This document shows positions 55,601 to 64,000 of a DNA stretch of 64,000 nucleotides, piece after piece. A program made the translations under genes and the position numbers. The notes beneath the pieces were generated by a model. The model was not told where the DNA came from. It saw nothing but the letters and a program-made list of their open reading frames with translations, and searched no databases. The stretch is taken from contig OX328104.1 of NCBI GenBank assembly GCA_946811185.2, forward strand, positions 17,553,352 through 17,617,351, in the 5' to 3' direction. The stretch comes from Hippopus hippopus. Taxonomy: Eukaryota; Mollusca; Bivalvia; Cardiida; Cardiidae. How positions within the stretch are numbered: the first letter of the stretch is position 1; each line of letters starts with the position of its first letter.

Positions 55601-58600
55601 AGAGGTAGAATGGTCCTTTGACATGCAGAAAACTCACCAGTAGCAAAAGATTATGACTCAGGTCACTCTGTGCAGATGCATTAAACTGAAGTTTTTACAA
55701 AGCATTACCCATATGTATTATTGTGTTTTTTTTGTGTTTTATTCATAATGGAATAGGAAAATCTTTGTTTTTAGGAATCATACTCTAGTAGAAAAATAGC
55801 TCTTAGTTACTTAAAGGTGGAGGTTACAGTAATTTTTTCTTTTTTTTTTTAACTCTTTCACTACCAAGTAAATAATTTACATTTTTTCATTGGCTATAAT
55901 GCAAGATGAAGAGACAGTTTGACCTTAATCTAAAACAAAGTAGTGGACAGTGTAGATCTGAGATCAGACTGCACGTTCTGTGCAGTCTGATCTTCACCTA
56001 CACTATCCCCAAAAGCTTCTGGTGTCGTCAACAGTAAGAAAAGAGTTAAAGCTAACCTTGAAAATAGAAATGTTACTTTTTCTGATTTTGTTCTAAACTG
56101 ATGGGCCACAGAAACATCTTATGTTTCATTAAACGCTTGACAATGAAGGCTGATGCATGACAGTGAAGTATGGAGAAATTATTCCATTACTCTTTCAAAT
56201 AGTTACATGTACCACCATTTTCTCTTTTTCCTGTGATTTTATCAAAAGCCATGTTCCCCCTAGGGTCATATTAGAACACAAGAGCATTTCGTACTGGGTT
56301 GAACAAATTTCCTTGAATTAAATTTACTTGGTATTATTTTAGACTCAGACTGCTTCAAACAATGACACATCAGAAAAAGATGCTGAAATTGCCTCACTTA
56401 CCAAACAACTGTGTGAAAGTGAGAGTCAGAAACTGGACCTAGAGGACAGGATTCAAGCCCTTGAAGAGAAAATTGAGTATTTAAATACACAGACATTGAT
56501 GACAGAAGACAAGCCTTGTGATGAGACACTTCATGTTAAGGATCAGTATATATCCAAACTGGAGAAAGAAAAAGCCGATATAGAGACAGAATCAAATAAA
56601 ATGGTAATATAATAAATCTCTAATTCACAGTGTGCGAATTAAAAGATGGTCAAAAATGCATTTTTAGAACTGTTTTAGATGCCTTAAATGCAGTACATTT
56701 AATTCAAAGATCAGTCATGCTGACCTTGATCCACATTGTTGTGTAATATAGTTCTTGCTATTTTCTTCTGAATCGTAAAGACAACAATTTATATGTAACT
56801 GTGGCTCAAATGATGGAATTTGTCTGATACAGAGTAGAAACCATTATTTACTCCTTTTCCCACAATGTTTTAGAAAGGCTTCTTCCTCAGAGTTGTTAAA
56901 ACTTGGGATTGTGTGCTTAAGGGTTAAAAGAAGAAAGGAATTGGATCAAAGATACATGTACTTATCGTCACTTTAAAACTTACTCTTATACAGCATACTG
57001 CTCATGGAAAGACTTGCAGGAAACTCAGAAAAGCTTCCTTTGACTCTTTACCAAAGGACTAAATTTTAGACTGGTCTAAATTGATAGCATTGGCAGACAA
57101 CTACCGGTACTTCAGTGTTGCTCAAATAGATAGATTTGTCTCTGAAAGGACAAAAAAAGTTGTGGGAAAAGGAGAAAATGATGGTGACCTGCATTTTCTC
57201 GTAATATTTCCATAATTAAGTCTTCTTCCCTTGGACCATTGAAACACAGGATTGTGTGGTGAAGGGTTAAAAATGTTAAACACACCCTGTCTTACAAATC
57301 TGTTTTTTTTCTGGCTTTTTTTTTTTAATAAGTTTTCAGGGGAAAAAATATTTTCATTCAGTATAAAACAGTTTGATCATCAACAATTTATTTTCCAGAA
57401 ACAAAAGCTGCGTAGAAAGATAAAGCAGCTCAACTCTCAAATGGCTGAGTTCAAACAAGAGTCTCATTTTGAAATGATGGAGTTTAAAGATGAGATACAA
57501 AGACTTACAGATGAGAACCAAAGATTGACAGGTTTGTATTCATCTCGGTTCATTTTTTTCACATACCTTAAACCCTTTACCAGACGACAAAATTTTAGCC
57601 TTGTCCAAATTGAAAGCATTTGCAGACAATAATTTCAGTGTGGTTAAAATGGTTCAATTTTTCTTTTATAGGGTAGAAAACAGTGTGGGAAAAGGAGCAT
57701 TTTCTCCTTTTCCCACAGCGTTTTTAAAAGGCTCATTTCCCAGGGTCATTAAAAGTCAGCATTGTGTGGTAAAGGGTTAAACCCATTTCTTTACAGGCTT
57801 TTTGTTTTTTCTTTAGGTAAGCCTACAAAAAATATTTATAAATTAATCAAAGGATAGGAATTTAAGAGAAAGAGAAATATCTTTCTTTAATACTATGGAA
57901 TACACCTTTGAGCAATTATATACAACACATAAATACTCCTTGTATCTCAATGTTTTCCAAAGCTTTAAACAGCAAGGATAAATAAAGATTTTGTATGATG
58001 ATGGCTTAGGCCTCAACCGTGATGGCTTTATTGTTTATCTCTTTACCAAACGACAAATTTTTTGGACTGGACCAAATTCAAGGCATCTGCAGACAAGAAA
58101 TTAAATCTTGTTAATATGATGATTTCTGACTTTGATAGGGTGGAAAATATTGTGGGAAAAGGAGAAAATGCTGGTTACCAGCACTTTCTCCTTTTCCCAC
58201 AATGTTTTCTATAGGCTTCTTTCTCAGGGTCGTTAAAAGTCAGGACTGTGTGGTAAAGAGTTAAAAGTAACTATAGTGTCAGTGCTTGAAAAGCTCAGAC
58301 TGATCAAATTATGTTTGCAATCTGATCTTGATCTAAGCTGTGCAATAAACCATACTTGGCATTGTAAGGGTTTAATTCTTTACCAAAGGACAAAATTTAA
58401 GACTTTCCTAAATTGAAAGCATACACAGACAACACAATAGATGGCTCAAAAAAACAGGTTTTTGTCTTTGAAAGTGTAGAAAACATTGTGGGAAAAGAAA
58501 AAAAAATGCTGGTTACTGTTTTCCTACAGTGTTTTCTTAAGCCTTCTTCCACATGGTAAAAACTTGGGATTGTGTTATAAAGGGTTAAGTAAATTCTGAT

Positions 58601-60556
58601 TTTTTTTTCGTTGGTACCGCTTCATACAAAATAAATAAACAATACTGAATTCTCACTCTTTTCCATCTTATTTGTTTTTTAACCTGACCCCTCTAAATCT
58701 GAAGATGGATGAAACTGACCTTAGTTTAGAGAAAAAGAGACCTATATCTTGTAACATTTGATAGCTTTCAAAAGAATTTGAAAGAATATGGACAGTAAAT
58801 AGTGTACATTGAAGAACAGAATGCACACTTTCTTCAGTCAAATCTTGAACTATATACATGTAGTACATGTATATCAAAGTTATTTAAGTTTAGCCTAGTG
58901 CTGTAAAAGTTATTGGTGGTAAATGTTGACTAAATAAAGAGTTTAAGAAGGTAGGAAAGCAGTTCATTCAATTCAGTAATTCTTTAGCTCATTACCACAC
59001 AATCACAAGTTTGACAACTCTTTGTAAGAAGGCTTTTGAAAACATTTTGGGAAAAGGAGAAAATGCTGGTAACCAGCATTTTCTCCTTTTCCAAAAATTT
59101 TTCTACCCTTTAATCAATAAATTCAAATGTCTGAGCCACATCTTAACTGTCGCCAGCAAATGCTTTCAATTTGGACAAGTCTGAATTTTTGTCATGTGGT
59201 AAAGGGTTAAACAGAGAACATATACCTTTTTACCAAATGACAAAATTTTAGACTGGTCCAAATTGAAAGCACTTGCAGAGGACAAAATAAAGGTAACTCA
59301 AAAATTGACATTTATTTCCAGGAGGGTAGGAAACATTGTAGGAAAAGGAGAAAATGCTGGTTACCAGCATTTTCTCCTTTTCCCACAATGTTTTCAAAAG
59401 GCTTCTGTCTCAGGGTCATAAAAACCAGGGATTGTTTGGTAAAGGGTTAAAAGATGTTTTTCAGAAGAACATATGATTTTAAACAAACAAACAAAAAGTG
59501 TCTGAAAGCTGTATGTCTAGAATCTTTCCACATGAGTAACCTATAAATAGTTTACTTTTTCTGTTATATTTAGTGTCTGCAAACAGTGATGGGCCAAAAC
59601 AATCAAGTGTAACAGAAAATACTCCTAAACTACCAGGTGGAGAGAAAATGAAACTCATACTTGAGTTGTCAGAGCAGGTCACAGAGCAAGGAGATAAGAT
59701 CAGTAAACTAGAAAAGAAGGTAAAAGACAGGGACCAAGTGATAGAAGAACTAAGAGTAAAATTAAGGAATAAAACAGAGTATCTTACAGCTGTGAATCAA
59801 TCAGGTTTGTCTGATAGAGGTGATAGAAATAACAACAGTGCAAGATTAGATAGATCTTCAGAGACACCAGTCAGAAGATACTGGGGATCTTCTTCTCCAA
59901 GTCACTCAAGTTATAAATCTGGTCATACATTAGTGAGACAGGAAAGTGATGTTGATGATTTATTTGCTGCACAGGGAGACTGCAGTGATGTTGATGATGA
60001 TGATTTTGATAACTTTGGAAGCATGAAGAAACTATCTGAACTATTACAGGGTACAAAATCTGATGACTCAAAGGCTAGAGAGAGCCTGGAAGTTCTCAAT
60101 AGTGACAGACAAAATTCCAGTAATCATTTATATCAGATTGTTGAGGAGACTCCAGGGTCAGGCACTGGAAGAGATTCTGGTCTTGGGTCTGCAGGGAAAA
60201 GAGAAACTGAAAATACAGCTAATAATGGTGCAACAGACTCATATCTGAACTGGAAAGAGTCATCAGCATTATCATTTGAATCAGAATTTTCAGACTCTGA
60301 TTCAGTTACAGGTTTACGCTCTCAAACTAAAGTTTCAAGTGCTCCACCAAAATTACAAAATCAGGGCTCGACCAAATCAAAGAAAAAATCTCATATTCTG
60401 AAAAAACATATCGGCTCAGAAAAGAAAGATGACAGGCCACCCAGGCCTAGTAGAGCATTTGTCAATTCAAGTGAAAATGGCGATGTTTTTTCTAATGAGA
60501 GAATATCATCCTCACAAAAATTCCTTCCAGTATTAAGTCCTGTAAATGTGTCTTAG
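49587..60556 (+). CDS. Gene 2: unidentified 501-aa coiled-coil protein with N-myristoylation-type start, five exons
   Basis: Coding exons: 49587-49642, 55399-55471, 56343-56603, 57399-57531, 59574-60556. They sum to 1506 nt, exactly 502 codons including the stop TAG at 60554-60556, with every intron GT-AG and every phase matched (2, 0, 0, 1). The protein starts MGSGQSS, which fits the G-x-x-x-S N-myristoylation pattern, so membrane tethering is plausible (inference). Residues about 50-174 and 200-241 have heptad-like Leu/Ile/Lys/Glu spacing (coiled coil). Residues about 300-323 are Asp-rich, about 440-453 Lys-rich, and the C-terminal half is Ser-rich and likely disordered. I cannot name the family. 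It is divergent from gene 1. Intron 1 holds a 4.5-kb transposable element and the 3' UTR begins inside a MITE. Confidence 0.85.
51506..51735. mobile_element. Family A MITE inside the 4.5-kb element
   Basis: TTATCCCTTTGCCACACAAC, core GAAAATGCTGGTTACTAACA at 51580, right arm GTCTACTTCTGTGTTGTTTC. Confidence 0.6.
52487..53470 (+). repeat. Tandem duplication of a roughly 515-bp unit, diverged
   Basis: CATACTTCTCTCCCTCAA starts at 52488 and 53004. Both units continue with a CTGCTATGATACA-like segment, a family A half (CAAAATTT...GACTTGTCT), then TTAGGATTCAGGAATACT (52788, 53354) and GTCACAGATAAT/GTCACAGATTAT. Confidence 0.7.
55399..55471 (+). CDS. Gene 2 exon 2
   Basis: 73 nt, acceptor ATGTTTCAG, donor GAA|GTAAGA. 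Encodes SQGPTSSKKRKNVTAV through SKDSGDE. It has a basic KKRK cluster that could act as a nuclear-localisation or membrane-contact patch. Confidence 0.75.
55490..55705. mobile_element. Family G MITE, diverged
   Basis: CATGATGTGGGAAAAGGGGA, TAACAACCTGCTGAATCAAG, CAGAAAACTCACCAGTAGCA, right TGCAGATGCATTAAACTG. It starts 18 bp after exon 2 of gene 2. Confidence 0.55.
55849..56049. mobile_element. Family B variant (B2) with TTAA at both ends
   Basis: TTAACTCTTTCACTACC to GTAAGAAAAGAGTTAA, core hairpin GACAGTGTAGATCTGAGATC / GATCTTCACCTACACT at 55948-56008. Confidence 0.75.
56343..56603 (+). CDS. Gene 2 exon 3 (coiled coil)
   Basis: 261 nt, acceptor TATTTTAG, donor ATG|GTAATA. Encodes residues 44-130, with heptad-like stretches such as DAEIASLTKQLCESESQKL and IQALEEKIEYL, and the acidic helix ending KADIETESNKM. 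Confidence 0.85.
56770..56927. mobile_element. Family A MITE, left half lost
   Basis: TTTACTCCTTTTCCCACAAT...GAGTTGTTAAAACTTGGGAT...GTGCTTAAGGGTTAA. Confidence 0.6.
57040..57270. mobile_element. Family A MITE (gene 2 intron 3)
   Basis: GACTCTTTACCAAAGGACTA, asymmetric core (GATGGTGACCTGCA), right GTGTGGTGAAGGGTTAA. Confidence 0.7.
57399..57531 (+). CDS. Gene 2 exon 4 (coiled coil)
   Basis: 133 nt, acceptor TTTTCCAG, donor ACAG|GTTTGT. Encodes KQKLRRKIKQLNSQMAEF and DEIQRLTDENQRLT, a strongly helical charged segment. Phase 1 out, completed by TG of exon 5 (Val175). Confidence 0.85.
57568..57780. mobile_element. Family A MITE with core deletion
   Basis: TTAAACCCTTTACCAGACGAC to GTGTGGTAAAGGGTTAA. 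The central GAAAATGCTGG arm is deleted, leaving GGAAAAGGAGCATTTTCTCC. It starts 36 bp after exon 4. Confidence 0.75.
58034..58264. mobile_element. Family A MITE
   Basis: ATCTCTTTACCAAACGACAA, core with one mismatch (CAGCACTTTC), right GTGTGGTAAAGAGTTAA. Confidence 0.75.
58372..58588. mobile_element. Family A MITE with core deletion
   Basis: TTAATTCTTTACCAAAGGAC, core reduced to GCTGGTTACTGTTTTCC, right GTTATAAAGGGTTAA. Confidence 0.7.
58984..59210. mobile_element. Family A MITE
   Basis: TTAGCTCATTACCACACAAT, good core at 59046-59092, right CATGTGGTAAAGGGTTAA. Confidence 0.75.
59222..59450. mobile_element. Family A MITE
   Basis: ATACCTTTTTACCAAATGAC, perfect core at 59340-59390, right GTTTGGTAAAGGGTTAA. 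It is 12 bp from the previous copy, in opposite arm order. Confidence 0.8.
59574..60556 (+). CDS. Gene 2 exon 5 (last exon)
   Basis: 983 nt, acceptor TATATTTAG, one long open frame to TAG at 60554-60556. Encodes residues 175-501: a second coiled coil (ILELSEQVTEQGDKISKLEK onward, about residues 203-241), a Ser/Asn-rich linker, an acidic block (SDVDDDDFDNF), more Ser-rich sequence, a Lys-rich block (TKSKKKSHILKKH) and the end LPVLSPVNVS. Confidence 0.9.
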
Positions 60557-60562
60557 TTCTGT

Positions 60563-61030
60563 TTAACACTCTGTCATACAGTCTACTGTTTTAACAAACC
60601 TGATGATTGATTGAATGGTGTTTTATGCCCTTCTCAACAATATTTCAGTCATATCACGGCGACAGCTCACATATTCATGTATTTGCTGGGTTTTACCAGT
60701 GCTAGGCTAGGGCTTTGAAGTGTCTTGCCCAAGGACACTCCCACGAAAATCCCAGTGGACCCAGTGTGGCTCAAACATAGGGTCTCCAGGTTACGAGTCC
60801 CACACTTTACCACTGAGCCACATAGGACCCCGAACCTGATGAAATCGGCTTTTGAAAACAATGTGGGAAAAGGAAGAAAATGCTGGATACCAGCATTTCC
60901 TTCCTTTCCCCATAATGTTTTCTACTTTTCTCATAGACAAATCCCAGAATTTGATCCATATTTGATTTGCCACCAGTAGATGCTTTCAATTTGAGAAAGT
61001 TTAGAATTTTGTTTTCAGGTAAGGAGTTAA
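60563..61030. mobile_element. Family A MITE starting 7 bp after the gene 2 stop, split by a SINE
   Basis: TTAACACTCTGTCATACAGT to CAGGTAAGGAGTTAA; core GAAAATGCTGGATACCAGCA at 60878-60897. Interrupted at 60607-60832. Confidence 0.8.
60607..60832 (-). mobile_element. tRNA-derived SINE, type 1, copy 2
   Basis: 226 bp with perfect 10-bp duplications AACCTGATGA (60597-60606, 60833-60842). It shares GTCTTGCCCAAGGACACTCC, TATTTCAGTCATATCACGGC and the tRNA-like minus-strand head with 3033-3264. Confidence 0.85.
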
Positions 61031-61169
61031 AAAAGAAAGGGACAGTACTAGTATTCACCTTAATTCTAGATATTGCAAAAATTTTTATTTCCAAGACTGG
61101 CCATCCAATTGGGTAAGGCAGAACATCTCAGCCAATCAGCTATCTTATCTTGGAGTGCAGTATAAGAAC

Positions 61170-61447
61170 ATATGGCCTGCAACACACGAAAAGGGGTTTT
61201 CGGACATTGGCATAAAGTGTCGTCTTGTATTAGCCTGCGCAGTCAGCACAGGCTTATCCTAGATGGCACTTTATGACTACATTAGAATTTGTCCAACAGT
61301 AGACAAAACAGAAAAGTAGTAGCAAAACAGAAAATTACATAAAAATGGAATGTCGTTCTGGATCAGCCTGCGCAGTCTGTGCAAACTAATCCGAAACGAC
61401 ACTTTACGGAAATGTCTGAATGCCCGTTTTCACGTGTTGCAGCCCGT
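61170..61447. mobile_element. Family F palindromic MITE, copy 3
   Basis: ATATGGCCTGCAACACACGA, GCCTGCGCAGTCAGCACAGG, GCCTGCGCAGTCTGTGCA, right TTTCACGTGTTGCAGCCCG. Confidence 0.75.
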
Positions 61448-61536
61448 TTGAAGTGGTTGATGAATATAGTCTGAGAACTACAGATAGTTAAATTCAAAAA
61501 GCAATCATATTTGAGTAGTGCTGTGGCAAAGTAGGT

Positions 61537-61763
61537 TTAACCCATTACTAAACAATCCCATGCAGATGATCCTGAAGTAGACAGCTCTTGAAAACATTGT
61601 GGGAAAAGGAGAAAATGCTGGTCACCAGCATTTTCTCCTTTTCCCACAATGTTTTCAACCCTATCAAAAACAAATTCCATCAGTTGAGCCACATTTAAAT
61701 TTTCGTCCGTAAGAGCTTTCTGTTTGGCCAATTCTAAATTTTTGTCATATGGTAAAGAATTAA
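61537..61763. mobile_element. Family A MITE
   Basis: TTAACCCATTACTAAACAAT, near-perfect core (GGTCACCAGC centre), right ATGGTAAAGAATTAA. Confidence 0.8.
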
Positions 61764-61764
61764 T

Positions 61765-61965
61765 GCTTCTGTGTGATGCATTATACCAAGCAAGTCATCC
61801 CATAATCATGGATTCATAAAATCCATTTTGTCTGAGAACTGGCTGAATCCTGAGATGGAATAGTCTATGGACATGCAGAAAATTTACCCAAAGCGAAAGG
61901 TTTCGACCCAAGGTCAATACTTTTTACAGATGCATTAAACCTCCTTTTCACACAGCATGGCTCAT
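61765..61965. mobile_element. Family G MITE, left end lost
   Basis: TGTGTGATGCATTATACCAAG, AATCATGGATTCATAAAATCC, right TGCATTAAACCTCCTTTTCAC. Confidence 0.6.
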
Positions 61966-62191
61966 TTACATTCTACCTAAACCTTTGTCTTAGAGACTTG
62001 TATAAATGGTCCTCAACTAAATGTATTTTTATGCTGAGTGTTTGGTTTTATCTGCATCACATTTTAGATATTTGTGGTGATAAAGTTGAATATTATATGT
62101 TAAAATTGTTATTTTCAAAGAAATGAATAGTAAAACCAAATATAAAATATCATTTGTGTTCAGTGTGTTTAAGAAAGACCGCAGTGCTGTT

Positions 62192-62412
62192 TTAATCCCT
62201 TACCGAACAATCCAGATTTTTAGGACCTTGAGAAAGAAGGCTTTTGAAAACGTGGGAAGAGGGGAAATGCTAGTAACTAGCATTTTCTCCTTTACCCACA
62301 ATTTTTTCTGACCTTCAAATACAAATCCTACATTTTGAGCCAGATTTGATTTGATGTTTGCAAATGCCTGCATTTGAGATGTGCACAAAATTTTATATTT
62401 TGGTAAAGATTT
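62192..62412. mobile_element. Family A MITE
   Basis: TTAATCCCTTACCGAACAAT, shortened core GCTAGTAACTAGC, right TTTTGGTAAAGATTT. Confidence 0.65.
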
Positions 62413-62717
62413 CAGTCTTGCATGAGTATGATTATGTACTTTGGTAGCATCTTCTTGAATCTGTTGATTGCAAAGTACCGGTACAATCGTTATTGCTTTT
62501 GTGGGTAGTAGAGATCAAGATCAGACTGCGCAAAGTATGCTGTCGGATTTTGGTTCTACATTGACACCAGTATTGAGATATTCAATCCCTTGACAAGTGT
62601 AAAAACTGAAATATTCAGATCATTTCTCTTGTCACACTGAAAATGTCTGTTTTGTTTCTTTGGCAAAATTTGTTGAAAAGTCCTGGTCAAACTGTCATTT
62701 TAGTTTTCAGTCTGCCA

Positions 62718-62931
62718 CTGAACTCTTTTACTACTGAATAAATGAATTGCATTTTCTCAATGGCTACAAATACAGTTCTGCTACAAGATCAAGAGACGGT
62801 TCGTTCATAACCTAGAATATAGCAGTGGACAGTGTAGATCAGAGATCAGACTGCACGTTCTGTGCAGTCTGATCTTGATCTACACTGTCCACAAAAGCTT
62901 CTGGTGTCATCTATAGTATGGACAGAGTTAA
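62718..62931. mobile_element. Family B variant (B2)
   Basis: GAACTCTTTTACTACTGAAT, near-perfect core GTGTAGATCAGAGATCAGAC / GTCTGATCTTGATCTACAC (62832-62887), right GTATGGACAGAGTTAA. Confidence 0.75.
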
Positions 62932-63052
62932 TAACCAACTGAAAAAAATTTGCACAAGGCAACTTTAAAAACTTTCCTGTAAAATATGAATAGTCAGCAT
63001 GAATTCAGGTTAAATATAATTTCCTGCGTTTGAGGAACGAATTAGAAGGAAA

Positions 63053-63295
63053 TTATTTTCCCTTTTTCGATGACGCTTCCATAAGTACCTGTAGGGTATG
63101 AAGCACGGGATTTATGATAAGCATGTTGTACATGTAGTTGGTACAATGTTCAATCAGCTTTGTGAGGGCAACGCGTACAGACGTTTTTTCTTTTGTGAAA
63201 GTAAGCGTATGTACCCATGGTTTAGCACTGTAGCTCTGAAGCACTGTCGCTAATTCCTTGTAAGAATACCATCGATACAGTAGTACCATTTCCAA
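63053..63295 (-). other. Protein-like open frame, possible exon or gene fragment
   Basis: Reads LLYRWYSYKELATVLQSY, AKPWVHTLTFTKEKTSVRV and ALTKLIEHCTNYMYN with a stop at 63053. A donor-like CTACAG|GTACTT lies at about 63090. It has no recognised domain and no partner exon in view. Confidence 0.35.
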
Positions 63296-63358
63296 AAGAA
63301 ATCACTTGATTTCCACTGGCTTTGTTATTGTCATATACAATTTGTTTGTTTTCTGTAG

Positions 63359-63494
63359 CTTAAAATCAAATTCATTGAATGAGGCCCAACATTCCATGGC
63401 ACTAGACGTTGACAAATGGGCACAGGTTTCCAGAGTTGTTTCTACATACAGTTTTTATCTCTGGTTTTTCCTTGGCGAGTCGGCCATAGAATAA
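63359..63494 (+). other. Possible terminal exon of a plus-strand gene
   Basis: After a good acceptor TTGTTTTCTGTAG the frame reads LKSNSLNEAQHSMALDVD, KWAQVSRVVSTYSFYLW and FFLGESAIE, then TAA. An AATAAA polyadenylation signal is at 63892-63897. No upstream exon was found, so this is speculative. Confidence 0.3.
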
Positions 63495-63891
63495 TTGATA
63501 AATGCAATGAACGATGCTCATATGCTCAAAAATAGTGTTGAAAGAAACAAAAATCACCATTTCATTACTAATGCATTTGGTATTACATATAGTCATGTAT
63601 TGTACGTACCAGATTGAGCAGTAAGTTGAAAAATGTCAATGTGTCATATGTATTCATATAATTGTGTCGCCGCTCATACCAGCATTCCCGTTTAACAAAG
63701 GTTTTTGTTGTTGGTTGTTGTTGTAGACAAAGCATCTAGGAGAAGTATAGTTCAAATTTGGTCAAGCTAAATAAGAGTTGGTGTATTACTACATATGTTT
63801 GTTTATGGTTAGCTGGTGATGAATGTAATGTATTTGAAGACCTGTATATACGCTTGCTCTCTCAAGTGCTTACGTACCACGTTACCATTTG

Positions 63892-63897
63892 AATAAA
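63892..63897 (+). terminator. AATAAA polyadenylation-type signal
   Basis: A single plus-strand AATAAA in TTTGAATAAATATATACC. It is relevant only if the 63359-63494 exon candidate is real. Confidence 0.25.
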
Positions 63898-64000
63898 TAT
63901 ATACCATATTTATGTTGACTTGTGTTGTACGATGAGAAAGTCTAAAGGTTAAGGGAAACATGGAACACTTGTAACTTCATTTTTATCCCAATATGATGGC

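Noticed and set aside
20400..61700. Recurring peptide ENIVGKGENAGYQHFLLFPQ in many open frames on both strands
   Set aside because: It is the translation of the family A core palindrome, which is open in the same frame on both strands. It tracks the MITE and not a protein family.

Overview
The window looks like nuclear DNA of a bivalve mollusc, probably a heterodont clam or mussel. It is AT-rich and intron-rich, with short phase-compatible exons separated by kilobase introns. It is packed with palindromic MITEs, tRNA-derived SINEs and the (GGAC)n/(GACG)n-tailed repeats typical of bivalve genomes. There is no prokaryotic gene organisation, and almost all open frames longer than 60 codons are accidental readings of repeats. 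The species assignment is inference from repeat style.

Two spliced genes can be rebuilt from splice sites and reading phase. Gene 1 is on the minus strand, with its ATG at 42757-42759 and 19 coding exons down to 2145. Every exon joins in phase, giving 820 codons (2460 nt) with no stop. The protein looks alpha-helical and soluble, possibly HEAT/ARM-like, and I do not recognise the family. Two adjacent 39-nt exons (30247-30285 and 30043-30081) are tandem duplicates. A possible last exon lies at 283-408. Gene 2 is on the plus strand, with its ATG at 49587, five exons and a stop at 60554-60556. It encodes a complete 501-residue protein with an N-myristoylation-type start, coiled coils, and an acidic and Ser-rich C-terminal half. 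It is also unidentified. The genes are divergent, with their start codons 6.8 kb apart.

Region by region: 1-42.7 kb is gene 1, its introns filled with about 40 copies of a 200-260 bp palindromic MITE (family A, TTAA borders, CCCTTTACC ends), a second TTAA family (B), other TIR elements, SINEs, a 158-bp tandem array (7.7-9.1 kb) and a 34-bp minisatellite (27.6-27.9 kb). The 42.8-49.6 kb intergenic stretch holds a CRE-like site, a broken transposon-type gene, a mariner-like element flanked by TA, and a 726-bp fold-back element with 9-bp target duplications ending 114 bp before the gene 2 ATG. Intron 1 of gene 2 holds a 4474-bp TIR element with an 8-bp duplication. Introns 2-4 carry more family A copies, and a family A copy starts 7 bp after the gene 2 stop. 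At 61-64 kb there are repeats and two weak exon candidates.

The clearest biology is the mobile-element record. Family B is nested in family A at TTAA in two places. SINEs interrupt MITEs with 10-12 bp duplications. MITE neighbours share a single TTAA. A 34-bp element appears to be the bare ends of the 4.5-kb element family.
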